From NCBI GenBank assembly GCA_038277395.1, contig CM076193.1, positions 119,876,133-119,940,132 of the forward strand: a stretch of DNA of 64,000 nt. Reading direction: 5' to 3'. Positions 24,501 to 36,413 of the stretch are shown here, one piece after another. The notes beneath the pieces are model-generated. The model did no database searches. It saw only the letters and a list, made by a program, of their open reading frames with translations, and was not told the origin of the DNA. Position numbers and translations under genes: made by a program. Within the stretch, counting starts at the first letter, position 1. Each line of letters begins with the position of its first letter. This DNA comes from Dryocosmus kuriphilus (lineage: Eukaryota > Arthropoda > Insecta > Hymenoptera > Cynipidae).

Positions 24501-25515
24501 CCTTTTATATACACATTCGTCGGAGTGAAAAAATTTTCAATGCAGTGATAAATCCAGGTCAACTGTTTATATTGTTGCAATGTTGTTCCGAGCTCGAATC
24601 CAACGAAAAGTTATATTTCGGCTTGTGTTGTTGTTGCATGAGCAATAATGCGTTGTTAAAAACGTCGAGCTGCGTTGTTATTTTTCATTAATTACAGATT
24701 TGTCTCAAACAAGAAATACGACCCAATCAGCTCACCAATATTTATGCAAATCTACTGGGCAGTGTTGATGAAAAGCTTCCACGATTTTTTTGTTATTTAA
24801 AAGATTATTGAGTCTCCAATAATCCGTAATTTTTCTCGCTGACAAAAAGTTGGTAACGTTGTGAATTTTCCGTTTGGATGGTTTTATTTTTATTAATACA
24901 ATTTTTCAAGGAAGTGAGTAAAGTGCTTGTACCAAAGCACATTCTGCTAGAATTTCAAAGTTATGGATGAATTTGTTTAAATGAAAAATCAAAATGTGAG
25001 TAGAAATGAACGTCATTAATGTCATGAATAGAAAACTTAGAATGGAAAATCGTGAAATAATATATATTCTTTTATTGTTAATATTACAATTAAAAATTTT
25101 ACAAAATTAAATATATTCTTCAAAAATCCTATATTGTAATGTTGGAAGTATTTGATTAAAGAACTAATTTGGAATTGAAAATGTTTATTATTAAAAGATT
25201 ATATAATTTTAGAATAGAAAATATGGAAATATATCTCCTAGAAATTAAAACTTCCAAATTTCACAATATAAAATTGAACTTCTTTATATAATTTTAATTT
25301 TCAATAAATAAATAGTTTTATAAAAGCCCTTGATACTGCCAAATTTGAAGCCAAAATGGGAGACATTTGAAAAAAGTATTACAAATTATAGAATTTCAAA
25401 ATGGATGCATTTAACATCGAAAAAGTGTTAAATTTAAAACTAAATCATCAAAATTGTACTGCTTCTGTAAATTACTTGTATTGAGTTAAAAAAAGAGAAT
25501 TGTCAAGGAAAATAC
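21544..25515. other. 4-kb AT-rich stretch without a recognised gene
   Basis: No transposase, RNA gene or convincing exon was seen. Positions 24230-24790 have clearly higher GC, no repeats and scattered stops, as expected for a conserved non-coding or regulatory block. Positions 22930-23060 have a similar texture. Confidence 0.5.
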
Positions 25516-25566
25516 TACACACACACACAAACACACACACGCATATAGATATATATATATATATTA
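25516..25566. repeat. (AC)n and (TA)n microsatellites
   Basis: Compound AC run followed by TA run ending at the left boundary of the palindromic element. Confidence 0.95.
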
Positions 25567-26591
25567 GGGTGTGCCAAAAAAAATCGATATTTTTTTTTTC
25601 TCACTCTCCCCCCAAGATATCGTAAAATATGTCCAAAAAAAAAAATTCTCTCACAAGCAGAGCCCATAATTTCAATTTTGAGCGGTCCATCATCGAATTT
25701 AAAGTTTTCCCATTGAAATAATATAGAAAAAAGGATTTTTTACATTATTTAATTCCACAAGCTATGAAAAATTTTTTTTTTCATAAAATAAATAAATAAA
25801 CCTTATTCAGCATTAAATTTTTGACAAAAAGTTCCATTGAGTGAAATTTCTATCATCAATATTTGACAATATTTCAATTTCAATTTTTGAAAATTTTTTG
25901 TTTTTTTACATTTTTAAGCTAAACCTTCGGAGATAGGACAAAAAGTTAAATTGCAATTTTGTAGTCTATTCGACGCACTACAAAAATGTCTGCGAGAAAT
26001 TTTTCATATTATTAATATTTAAGAAGTTACAGACCCACAAATTCTTATTTTTTTAATTCTGAACGTACAAAGTATATATATTTTTAGAGGAAAAACGCTA
26101 ATTTCGGCCTAATTTTGGATCTATAACTTCTTATATATTAATAATACGAAAAATTTCTCGGAAATTTTTTTGTAGTGCGTCAGATGTACTACAAAATTGC
26201 GATTTAACTTTTTATCCGATCTCCTACAGTTTACCATAAAAATGTAAAAAACACAAATTTTTCAAAAATTGTAACTTTAAGGCTCTACAGAAAGTCAAAT
26301 ATTGATATGAGAAATTTCACTCGATGGGATTTTTTGACAAAAATTTAATGCTCAATAAGCTTTATTTATTTACTTTATGAAAAAAATTTTTTCATAGTTT
26401 GCGGAATTAAATAATGTAAAAAATCCTCTTTTCTATGTTATTTTCAATGGGAAAACTTTAAATTCGATGATGGACCTCTTAAAATTGAAATTACTGGCTC
26501 CGCCTGTGCGAGAATTTTTGTTTGGACGCATTCTACGATATTTTGGGGGGAGAGTGAGAAAAAAAAAAATATCGATTTTTTTTGGCACACC

Positions 26592-26592
<1 letters not shown>
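25567..26592. mobile_element. 1.03-kb palindromic (foldback) element
   Basis: The left half is the reverse complement of the right half for nearly its whole length. Outermost bases are GGGTGTGCCAAAAAAAATCG and its inverse, with arms of about 470 bp (25567 to about 26038, and about 26121 to 26592) and a spacer of about 80 bp. Matching arm landmarks include TTGTAGTGCGTC-type and TTTTCCCATTGAAA-type blocks. It is flanked by TA, inside a TA microsatellite, as expected for a Tc1/mariner-type non-autonomous insertion. No protein is encoded. Confidence 0.92.

Positions 26593-26656
<64 letters not shown>
26593..26656. repeat. (TA)n microsatellite
   Basis: About 32 TA units directly adjoining the right end of the palindromic element; together with 25553-25566 it is the likely insertion target. 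Confidence 0.97.
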
Positions 26657-26658
<2 letters not shown>

Positions 26659-29333
26659 CAGTAAAAAAACTGTTGATGTTTTTTAGAGGTTAGAAATTCA
26701 TTTCTACACAAAAAAGTTTGTAAATCCATGTTTTTGATTGTAATTTCTAATTTTTAAGGAACTTTAACTTTTGTAGTATAAAATATTTTTAATTAAATTT
26801 TTAGGAAACGCAGCTTGAATTCTGAAATTAGGATTTCTTAATTTTTGCTACCTTTGCAAAATTTTTTCATTCTAAAGAATACCAATCATTAAAATATCAG
26901 ATTGTAATTTTTAAAGCTTTCATTTTTGAAAGTAGCATTTTATTTTTTACAAATTTAAAATTGTTTATTATTTACCAGTGAAATTGTTTAATTATAAAGT
27001 GTTGCATTTAAAAAAATTTCAGTTATAACGAGTTAAAACGTAAGCGCTGCATTTCAGTTCTTAAATTTCGAAACCTTTCAATCGAAGTAGTTCAATTCTT
27101 AAGATGCACTTTTAAATATATACAATTATATTTGCTTTTAATTAAAAGGTTTTCAAATTCATTGTTATATGGAAATGATTCAATTGTCGTTCAATTTGGA
27201 AAGTTTTCCAATTAAAAATTCGTCAGTTTAGAAGACTTAACTGTTAAAATAATGTTCAATTGAAATTTATTTTATTGTGAACAATGTACTTATAATTATT
27301 ATTATAATTATATTATTAAATTAGTAGGTTGAGGCCTCTCAGCATAAATAAATTCTAGGGTTAATAGAAATGAAGGAAATAAATTAATGCAAGAAAATAA
27401 TTTAAAAAGTATTGTGACTCTAAATGAGGTTATAAGTTAAAATGTTAGAATATTGAGGTTGAGGCTGAATTCTTAAATATTGCAGATGGTATCTTGAGAA
27501 TTTATGCTTTGGAAATCTTTTTTTGCGAAAGGAGTAAGAGAATTTTGCATAGCCGGTTCGATGTTCACAGAAATTCTGTGAGCAAAGAACAAATATTTTC
27601 GGTGAGCCCGTGAAAACTGGAAAAGGCGGCTAGGTTCATCAAAATTTTGTGAGCGTAGCAAAAATATTTTCGATGAACCTAGAAACTTCGATTTTTCATA
27701 ATTAGATAAATGATGAAATATTCTTCTTAAAAATTATTTAATAATAGTAAAACTAGGGAGTTTATTCATTAAACGGTTAGTTAGTTCTTAGCTTTAGAAT
27801 TGAGATAAGACTCTTCATAAAACTACTTCTGTAGCACCTAAACTTTATATTACTTTAATAAACTTTTAGTTGATATAGAATTTCTAGCCTTGAAAGTGTT
27901 GCAACTTTCTGATTTATCAATCTTACTTCATTTCTAATTCTAAGTAAGTTCCGTAAAGAGGAAAAATGGCACTTTCTTAAAGATGAAGCAATTTCTGATC
28001 AACCATTTGATTACTCATTTTTCCTTTGGAAAACGTTTCTTTTTATAATATTTTACTATCAATTTGACAATCTTTACAATATAAGAAGCGCTACCTTCAA
28101 GAGAAATTGTGCACATGCGATTGATTTTCTGTCAGGTACGTCAGTTTATCCACCAGAAAGGGGAAATTCACCCTTGCTCTAGCATCAGTCGGTTGATTAA
28201 CATTAAGGATAAACTCGATAAACAAAAAGATTATCTTTTTTATAATTCATGATATTTAAATAAAAACAACGGCTCCTCAATATAATAGTTACTTACTGTT
28301 ATTATTATTTGACCAAATATTAATTAAAAATCAGGTTCAGCAACCTCGTATATTTATCTTCTAGTTAATGGAACTTTATGTCCGATCCAGAGTTAGAATC
28401 GTTAGCAGACATGCATATCAATCTAGGGAAATTTAACAGAAGTTGCTTCATTTGAAGTTCGTGTGTGATTTGTTTGAGTTAAAGCCTGACGCTGTGTAAT
28501 ATCTCTAATCATTTTCATGTGTCTTATCATCCTCATGTGGAATCCTGATTACTTTTGTACTGTGTCTTCAAATTAATCAGAATTATTTTCCTGGTTAATC
28601 TTGAAGCTTCAGTTTCAAGAATAGAGATTACAACTACCTTTTTAAACCTGCTTTAGTTAAATATCATTATCTTCCGGAAGATAATCATTTTGTCTGGATA
28701 CCTTTCTCTTACCAAAACATCTATTGTTCTTGTAAAGAAAACCCAAGCATCGATTTTGTAACAACAAAACTTTCTTCAAACATCATTATTTCCCTTTTTT
28801 GAATATCAACTACCCTACTATATCATCTTTCTTAAAAAATCTACCAAGCTTGCGTTAAGTTTCCCTAACAATTAGTTTATAAGATGTAACATCTTTAAAA
28901 TAAAATTCCTTGAAAGCTGATCGTCGGAGATAAATGTTATTGAATCAACAACCACCCGAAAACTTTAACTTAAAATTCATCTCTAATCATATCTATAATA
29001 ACAACTCTTCACACGTTCCTTATGTCTGGTCACTTCTATTTGTCAATAACAAACTTCTTACAAAAGAATATGAAATGAAATTTAAATTAATTGTTCGAAT
29101 TTGCTGCTCACTTTTCTTTAACAATGAGATTATAAGACAGGGATATAAAAAATGTTACACAATTAAGATTGTAAATTCAAAAAATCGACAAATCTGTATC
29201 TCAAAAATCAGCTGATTTCCTTACATTTTCTAACAACTATAGTTAACCTACCTATCCCAAAAATCAACAAGCTAAGACACAAGACTAAAAATTCATCTCT
29301 AACCACATCTATCAAGAAACCAAACAAACAGTC
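26657..29333. other. AT-rich stretch, probably neurexin intron
   Basis: Lies 3' of the neurexin exon donor on the minus strand, so at least the part nearest 29335 is likely intron. It contains an ATT-rich patch (about 27290-27320) and two related tandem units near 27558-27681. The right unit can form a hairpin (27631-27681, outer arms TAGGTTCATC/GATGAACCTA). No further exon recognised. Confidence 0.55.
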
Positions 29334-29335
29334 AC

Positions 29336-29941
29336 CTTAGCATCCCGGCTGTTCATCTCCTGCCTCCTGGGTATGAAGTTGTTCCCATCAGCGTAGACCA
29401 GGTTCCTAATAACTCCTTTGAACCTGGGTTCAAAAATGACACTCGGTAGCGCCAGAAGCGTGAGCTTGCTGTTGTACCAACTTGGCATTCCTCCGATGTA
29501 AACATCAGAATTTCCACTAAGCTTTCCAAACTCAAACTCCTTGCCCCTGGATGTGGAAGTTGCAGCAACTCCATCAACAGTAAGAGTCGTATTCTCATTG
29601 TTCCTGGTGATCTGCACCTTATGCCAGTGATCATCCCCCAAGTCCCTACCGACTGTCACGATCTGAGCACCACCTCCCAAATTATACCTCAGCCTCAGGG
29701 CGCTTTCCACCAGTTTCACCTCAAAAAAATCATAGGTACCCCCATCATCTGTGTAGAGCAGGAGTCCATTGCCCTGCTCGGTCTTGAACTCAAACTCGAG
29801 GGTTCCATTTAAAGCTGTGTTCCATTTCCGAAACTGCGCATAACTAGTGGCAGAACCTTCCAAAACAAAGGCTACCGCCTGACCCAAGAGCGGGATCAGG
29901 AATAGTATCACCCTTAAGTCTCGTGAAGACATTTTCCTCAT
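29336..29941 (-). CDS. Nrx-1: Neurexin-1, first coding exon (signal peptide and LamG1)
   Basis: Neurexin is a presynaptic single-pass adhesion receptor that binds neuroligins and other partners to organise synapses. This 202-codon exon starts at the ATG at 29941 (a second in-frame ATG at 29932 is also possible; nothing upstream in frame is an ATG until non-coding sequence). A hydrophobic signal peptide follows (LRVILFLIPLLGQAVA, about residues 9-24). The first laminin-G domain spans about residues 26-190, with SYAQFRKWNTALNGTLEFEF, NGLLLYTDDGGTYDFFE, LRYNLGGGAQIVTVGRDL, SDVYIGGMPSWYNSK and PRFKGVIRNLVYADG. It ends at a phase-0 donor AAG|GTGACT (29336/29335). The remaining LamG and EGF exons would lie to the left, outside this window. 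The exon is intact and shows the strong protein conservation of this family. Confidence 0.95.
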
Positions 29942-31145
29942 CCTAACCTCCAAAAACGCGATCAGTCGCGCCGAGCGCCTGCTTCCTGTTCCCGATCATA
30001 AACTCAGATGGTGATGAAGTTGGTTAAATGAGGTTTCTGGATATGTCTTCGAAAAGATAGCTTTAGCGATTTGTTTTCGAGATATGTTTGGTGAAGTTAC
30101 TTGATCATGAGTTGTTTCCTCACCTGACCCACCCTCCCGCCCTTCAAAACACTTCCTTGTCAGTTTGTCCAGGGTTATATCTGAGCAGATATAATTTTTC
30201 TCAAATGACAGGATCTTCTGAACGGACTCTTAATAACACTGGATATCACCAACACGAAGATACTCACTCGAAAAAGAACACACTCACTTCACTACCGCGT
30301 TTTCCGTCGCTTCACATGGAGGGTCTCTCCCCTCGGTAACCTAACCTAGCCGCTGCCTCGAGGCGAATCGTTGGTGACACACTTTCGCCCTCGTCGAAAA
30401 TTCACTCTAAAAAGGGCTTCTTCTATCTTCAAGGGTTCACATCACCAAGAGCGCACATTATCAGAATCACATCATCGGGATCATCACCTACCTGCCCTCA
30501 TCTCTGGAGACAAATTCCGCGTGCGCTTTCGACGTCAGTGAATCCTCTCTAATATGACAAAGGGTCAACAAAGAGGCAGAATCGTACAGAAATAGTGGAG
30601 AAATGGTACAGATAAGTAGATGAGGCAGAAGTTAGATGAAGGACAAGAAGAAGAAGAGGTTTTTCTTGTACAGTTAGTCGCAGTCCGGCTAGCACGAAGT
30701 TATTTGACGATCGATCCGCGGCTCGTCGGTTCGCGAACGCTCCATTTTTCCCGCAGACGTCCTGAACACGAAAACGATAGGACGTCTTAGGATGGGAGAG
30801 AAACGATGAGGCACCGGGTCCTCGTCTCCGTAATCCTGTGAGGCAGCGGTATGTTAGCACAGAGCATCCCTCCGCCGTGTCGGGGGAAGTGGACGATCAG
30901 CCCTCTCGACGGCTCCCGTTGATACTAGCCTGGCCTGAGGACTCTTCAGCGTCGAGTCGACGGAGCGACGCCCCCGACGCCGACGCGTCGCGACGCCTTT
31001 ACGCGCAGCCGCGATTCGCGCCATCACCTAGAAAGAACCACCGCTTCGAGGGCTATCACCGAATGAATTTCAGGTCGAGGAATGCGGATAGAGCGAGAAG
31101 GAAATGCCCGAGATGTGTAGAGCTAAGGGTGAATCATCTGTTAAG
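29942..31145 (-). promoter_or_regulatory. CpG-rich putative 5' leader/promoter of neurexin
   Basis: Immediately 5' of the neurexin start codon the base composition changes to moderate GC, with a CpG-dense core at about 30690-31090 containing many CG dinucleotides, unlike the rest of the window. This is the expected place for the transcription start and 5' UTR. The exact start and any upstream intron are not determinable here. An open frame on the plus strand (30838-31170) is rich in Arg/Ser/Ala and looks like a by-product of GC content. Confidence 0.55.
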
Positions 31146-32100
31146 ATTCGAGTTGGAAGTGTGTCAATGATGTCTTGCTAGTTCGGGATTTCCTTTAGTT
31201 ATTAAAGTTATATGTCGTTCGTGTAGGGATATAGGTATATATTTACAACAGGGTCGTTTGAAACTAAATTGAACCTATGTTAAAAGTTTTAGATGCAATC
31301 GCTCAGCTGACAATCTGTACCGAAACAGTTCAAGTTAGATTCTGTTCAAAAGTTTTGAATCGGATCAACCGCTGCTTTAATTCGACCATTAGAACAGATT
31401 AGATACACATCAATTCGACCTGAAACTTTCATTTTAAATTCAGCAGCTGATTCAATTGGAACTCTTTGGATCGGATTTTCTTGGTAATAGATAGCCTTTT
31501 CCTAAAATTTGAGATGCAAATGATTCGAGTTGGAACTGTGTGCCAGTGATTCCTTGGTGGGTTTAGATTTTCTTTAGTTACTAGAGGTAGATGCCGTTCA
31601 CGTAGAGATTTATATATTTAGAACAGGGTCCTTTGAAACCGAATTAACCTTATATGATGTTATAAGTTTTAGATGCAATCGGTAGGCTTCCAATGTGTGC
31701 CGAAACAGGTCAAGTTAGATTCTGTTCGAAAGTTTTGAATCGGATCAACTCCTGATCTAATTGGACAGTTATAGAACGGATTGATTACACGTTAATCTTA
31801 CATGAAACTTTCGATTCGAATTATTCAGCTTATCTAACTTGAATTGTTTTAGTCAGATTTGTTGGTAATGGATAGCCTCTTCCGAAAGTTTGTAATGCAA
31901 ATCATCAGCCGATATTATTTTGACTATTCCTAATCAGAACAACCGCTGATCGAGTTTGGCAGTTACAGAACGAATTAATTAAATGTCAGTTCGATCTAAA
32001 TCTTTCAGTATAAATTGAGCAGCTGATCCAATTCCACCTATTTTGAATGGATTTGGCAGGAATGGATGTCCTATTCCGAAACTTTCTAACTCAAGGCGAT
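31146..32100. repeat. 377-bp tandem repeat, two full and further partial copies
   Basis: Copies begin at 31146 and 31523 (ATTCGAGTTGGAASTGTGTS), giving a 377-bp period. Shared landmarks include TTTTAGATGCAATCG, CAAGTTAGATTCTGTTC and TTTTGAATCGGATCAAC. A third copy from about 31910 is deleted in its first half, and a vestige follows to about 32130. The array abuts the CpG block of neurexin. Confidence 0.88.
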
Positions 32101-32130
32101 AGTTGATGTTATTTTGACTATTTTTGGAAG

Positions 32131-33900
32131 GTTCCGAGACATATAAATCTAATCGAAGCCTTTAAATACTGATCTTATTGGACAACTCCTAATTGTATCT
32201 AAACCTAGGAGCTTATAACCAGTACTATCCATAAATTCGAGGAAAAGCTTGTAAAAATTCATTTGTCTGTCGCCCCTGTTCGAACTGATTCCCTTCTGGT
32301 AGTTTTGAATTATATAAAAAATGCTTAGATAAGACTAAGTAGCCGCAAAATATGATATATAAATTATTGGTTTGAATTAATCAAAAACCGCTGTAATTTG
32401 TAATTTACTAAATGAATCTATTTGGTACTGATCTAATCCGAAACAGTTCATAGCAGATCCTATCTGAAATTAAATTGATTCCTGTCTTCGGTTCTGGATT
32501 TTTTCAGGCTCTCGACAAGGTATTTATAGAAGCTTATTTTTTTCAAACAATTGACCAAAATTATCCCAAATCATAATTAAGTAACACAAATGTAAAGTTA
32601 CTTTGTTTACCTATTCATAGAAACGAAAACGGTTGGACTAAAATATATTACTTAAAAAAAGCTACAGTAGTCTAGCTATTATTAAAATTAAAAGATTAAA
32701 AACCTTGTATAACTTTACAAACAATGAATGTATTCTATTTACTGTTTTTACTTGAATCTTTTATTTTATTTGTTCAAATTTAATTTAAACGAATAATTAA
32801 TCTGACTATGAATCAAATAAAGTAGAACAAACATTAAAATTTAAATCATTGTTTGATGTTTGTAATAAAAAATTATATATTGTTTTCTTAGTAGGAGAGC
32901 TAACCGTCAATTAAACGTATGAATGAAATGAAATCTGATTAATATTATTATTAGAAATTTAAAAGTAAAATTCAGCATTGTACCGTCTTACTTAATTAAA
33001 ATGGCAGTTTCATATTTTAGTTTATATTTCCACTTGCACGAATTGTTTACAATTAATATACAATGTATTTTAATAAATAGTTTAGGCACTGACTAATGTT
33101 ATGGAATTTTCCTTAAGAATAACCGTTCAAGACGCTAGGGCTAGTGTTACAGAAATTCTTTAAGTCTATTCCTGGACCGGGGTGAAAAGGAGTTAGTTTT
33201 ACGAAAAACTCTCTAACGGTAGACAGTACAAAATATTTAATACGAAGTTAATTAAAATTAAAATAAACTTTGAAATATAATTCAAGTAACTTATTTATCA
33301 TTGTCTCTCATTTTTCTTTCACGTTCGTATTAAACATTACATGCCGAGTCGGGGAGAGATTCGTAAATTTAAGAAAATTTAATATCCATCATCTGCTATT
33401 AAGTATAAGTGCAAATTAATTTTACAAAGTCTTATTTCATTATAATTGCAGTTGCATAGTTTAAATTTTGTTTTGGGCCCAAAATTACACCTTGTTTAAA
33501 AAAGAAACAGGTACTTCTTTTATCCTCTTTTATTTTTTCATTTTTTCATTTTTATTTCGTCACTAAATAGGAATATCCTCAAATCGATTTGAGAGTTTGT
33601 TTTAAATCGAAAAAAGTGCATAAAAAATTGCCAAATTTTTATTTGTAGTTTTTAAATTTCTTAATTTTCTTTTTAAAAATTTCGAAAATTTTTTATACCC
33701 TTTTTTATGATTTCAAACAAGCTCTCGAATGGATCTTTCAATGTGCCTATTTGGTAGCGAAATAAAACAAATTATGAAAAATAGCTCTTCTCCTACAGTT
33801 TTTAATATTTATATTCGGTAATTTTTTAATACGCTTTTTGAAAGATTTCGAACATACCTTTCGTATTGATTTTACGATATTGCTATTTGGTGACGAGTTA
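32131..33900. other. AT-rich stretch without recognised feature
   Basis: No transposon ends, exons or RNA genes recognised; several A/T homopolymer tracts. Confidence 0.55.
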
Positions 33901-33919
33901 AAGATAGAATTTGGTAAAA

Positions 33920-34215
33920 AAAGATCTGCCCACTTCGCGGACACATACACATCGCGCACTTCGCGCGAAGTATGAGCGCCCCTAGGGTGCGCGTCTGTTG
34001 GCACTCGCGCTTCGCGCTCGATACGTTATTTACGGACCTCGCGCTTCGCGCTCGATAGGTTATTTACCTCGCGCTATGTGCTGGGTGTTTATGGATCGTA
34101 TAAACCTTTAAATTAAAAATTACAAAAGAAATTATTTTACTTAAGGCTCTATCGCCCTTAAGGAATACATTCTCATAATGAAACTCGCGCTTCGAGCTCG
34201 ATAATTAAATTTTTT
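33920..34215. repeat. Dispersed repeat with TCGCGCTTCGCG core
   Basis: Three close copies of CGCGCTTYGMGCTCGATA (about 34006-34023, 34038-34056, 34187-34203) plus related GCG-rich palindromes (TTCGCGCGAA). This GC-rich string is out of character with the surroundings. A reverse-complement relative is at about 55670-55710 and shares the flanking phrase GCGTCTGTTG, so this is part of a dispersed family. Confidence 0.75.
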
Positions 34216-34304
34216 TTAAATACATTGTAGGTTGGTAAAGTTTTTTTGTGATTTTCCAAATTTTCACAAAGTGTTTTTCTTTATATTTCATAATATATTT
34301 CACG

Positions 34305-34610
34305 AATAACTCAAAAACTACGCGTCTGCTGCAAAAAATGATAGAGAGAAAATTTGTAGAACCTTTTGAGGTAAACAACTTTCTCTATTATTATTTTTTC
34401 GTATCATGCATAGTTTGGCGAGAATTTTAATTTTTGATTTTTAATAACGTTTTCTCGACTAAAACAAAAACCGTGCATTTTATCAAAAAATGGTTGAAAC
34501 AAAATTTGTAGTTTTTTTGAGGTAAACAATTTTACTTCCTGCCGTTTTTTTGTATCTTGCACAGTTTAGTCGGAAAATTGATTTTTTAATTTTATGAAAA
34601 CAGATTTTGA
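34305..34610. repeat. 152-bp tandem imperfect repeat
   Basis: Two diverged copies, each carrying AAATTTGTAG and TTGAGGTAAACAA at the same offset (34350 and 34502). A third start is visible at about 34601. Likely part of the same dispersed element as the preceding GC-rich repeat. Confidence 0.75.
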
Positions 34611-34744
34611 TGGATAAAACCATAACCACTGGCCAAAAACCGCTGGTTAATGAACCCGTCCTTAATTTTTACCCCCTAAAGAAGTGTGCCAAAGCGCAAT
34701 CTAATCTTATTAGTCTTTCGAAAGTTATCGTAGGAACAGGCTTC

Positions 34745-34805
34745 GACGACTGCGACAACGACGAAAACGACAACGACAACGACGACAACGACAACAGACA
34801 GACAG
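34745..34805. repeat. (GACAAC)n-type microsatellite
   Basis: Irregular GACAAC/GACGAC hexamers running into CAGACAGACAG. It encodes Asp/Asn repeats if read in the 34607-34978 frame, which I do not consider a gene. Confidence 0.9.
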
Positions 34806-34979
34806 GCACCGTTGTAAGACATGTTTTCTCGGATTCAGGAGATCACGAAACGTCGAGATTTCATGAAATCCGCGAAAGTCAATTTTCACATAAAATTAAT
34901 ACCTTCTCATTGAGATCAGAATGTAAAAAGTATTTTTTTTTTTTTTTAACACAGAGTATAATTTTGAGCCGAAAATAGT

Positions 34980-36010
34980 ACTAAGAAAAAAATTGGAAAA
35001 ACCTTGGTACTGATATTTCAATCATTTCAAATATCTTAGGTCCCTCCCCTTAAACTAACCTAAGTCTCATCTTCTAAAAAAATCTTTGCAATAAATAGAC
35101 GAATATTGTTTCGATATTGTTAAGAAATATTCATAACTGAACCTTATTATAAAAAACTGAACAGACTTTCAACAGATTTTTAACAGAATAGCTTTAAAAA
35201 TAAATCATAATTAAAACAGTTCAAAATTGCACAATATAAAACTTTAGGTGTTCAAAAAAAAATATATATATATCAACCCTAAAAGGAATAAAAAATTTTT
35301 ATTTAATTTATTAAATTTAACCAAATTCTATTGGAAAGAGTTAAATATTCAAAATTTCGAATCTTGATATGCTGAAAATTGTGCAACTTTTCTAATTTGA
35401 AGTACGAGAAAATAAGCACTTCCAATATTACCCCTAATCTACCACCCAAAAACACTAAAAATGAAAGTAAACAGTAAAACATTTTAAGTTTGTCCATTTA
35501 CGTCCAAGTAAAATATAATTCAATTCCTTGAACGGCGTTTTAACTGTTACATAAAATTAATTCTATCGTTTTATTCCAGAGAATAAACTTTTAACGATAC
35601 ATTTAGTTACAAAATAAAATAAAGAAGATAAATTTTAAATATAATATATGATGAAGTAAAATAATCTGTTTAAAGATCTTCATAATTCTCATGAAAAAGA
35701 AACCTATGGTTAACATACGATGTAATATGGTGACTACTTTTGTTGAATGTTCCAATAAATTAATGATACAATTCAATTTAAAGGAATCAATTTTGAAAAT
35801 TAAAAAATTTGTTTTAAATTTGGCTGACTGTTGGGCCTGAATTCAAAGTGGCTTGGGTACTAAAACAATATTATATAAAATTATGATTATTTTATATTAT
35901 TATTACTCTAGATTATGATTATAATACTCACATCTGAGAATTGATCTAATTGCAATTTTAACAAAGACTGAGTTTAAATTTAAATTTAATTGCGATTTAC
36001 TTTGAGCTTG
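34980..36010. other. AT-rich gene-free stretch
   Basis: Nothing recognised apart from a short ATATATAT tract near 35265. Confidence 0.55.
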
Positions 36011-36413
36011 AAGACAATAATCCAATAAATTACAGATTCCCGCTACATAATTTCCTAATATTTATTTAGTTTACGACTATTAATAACATATAATAATTAT
36101 TTCTATAATTAAAATTAGAATTAATTAATTCTTGAGATTTTCCACGCCAGCATTCGTAATTTCATCATACTTAATTAAAATTATATCAACACAAATACTA
36201 TTTATAAAGGAAAGACAATAATCCAATAAATTACAGATTCTCATCACATAACTGATTCAGTATTTATTTAATTAAAAAACAATTAATAACATATAATAAT
36301 AATTTCTAAATTTAAACATTAAATTAATTAATTCTTAAGATGTTCAACGCCAGCATTTGTAATTTAATCATACTTGATTAAAATTATACTAACACAAATA
36401 GTATTTATAAAGA
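36011..36413. repeat. 201-bp tandem duplication
   Basis: Two head-to-tail copies start at AAGACAATAATCCAATAAAT (36011 and 36212). They share CGCCAGCATTYGTAATTT and AACACAAATASTATTTATAA near their ends. Divergence of perhaps 10-15 percent. Confidence 0.88.

Noticed and set aside
25516..26656. CRISPR-like or satellite array
   Set aside because: The repetition is one inverted pair plus simple TA/AC tracts, not spaced direct repeats.
29353..29812. Frames overlapping the neurexin exon in other phases
   Set aside because: Shadows of the laminin-G coding sequence.
30838..31170. 110-codon plus-strand frame in the CpG block
   Set aside because: Arg/Ser/Ala-rich composition explained by GC content; lies on the opposite strand to neurexin, in its likely leader.
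34607..34978. 123-codon frame with Asp/Asn repeats
   Set aside because: Covers the GACAAC microsatellite and lies inside a dispersed repeat.
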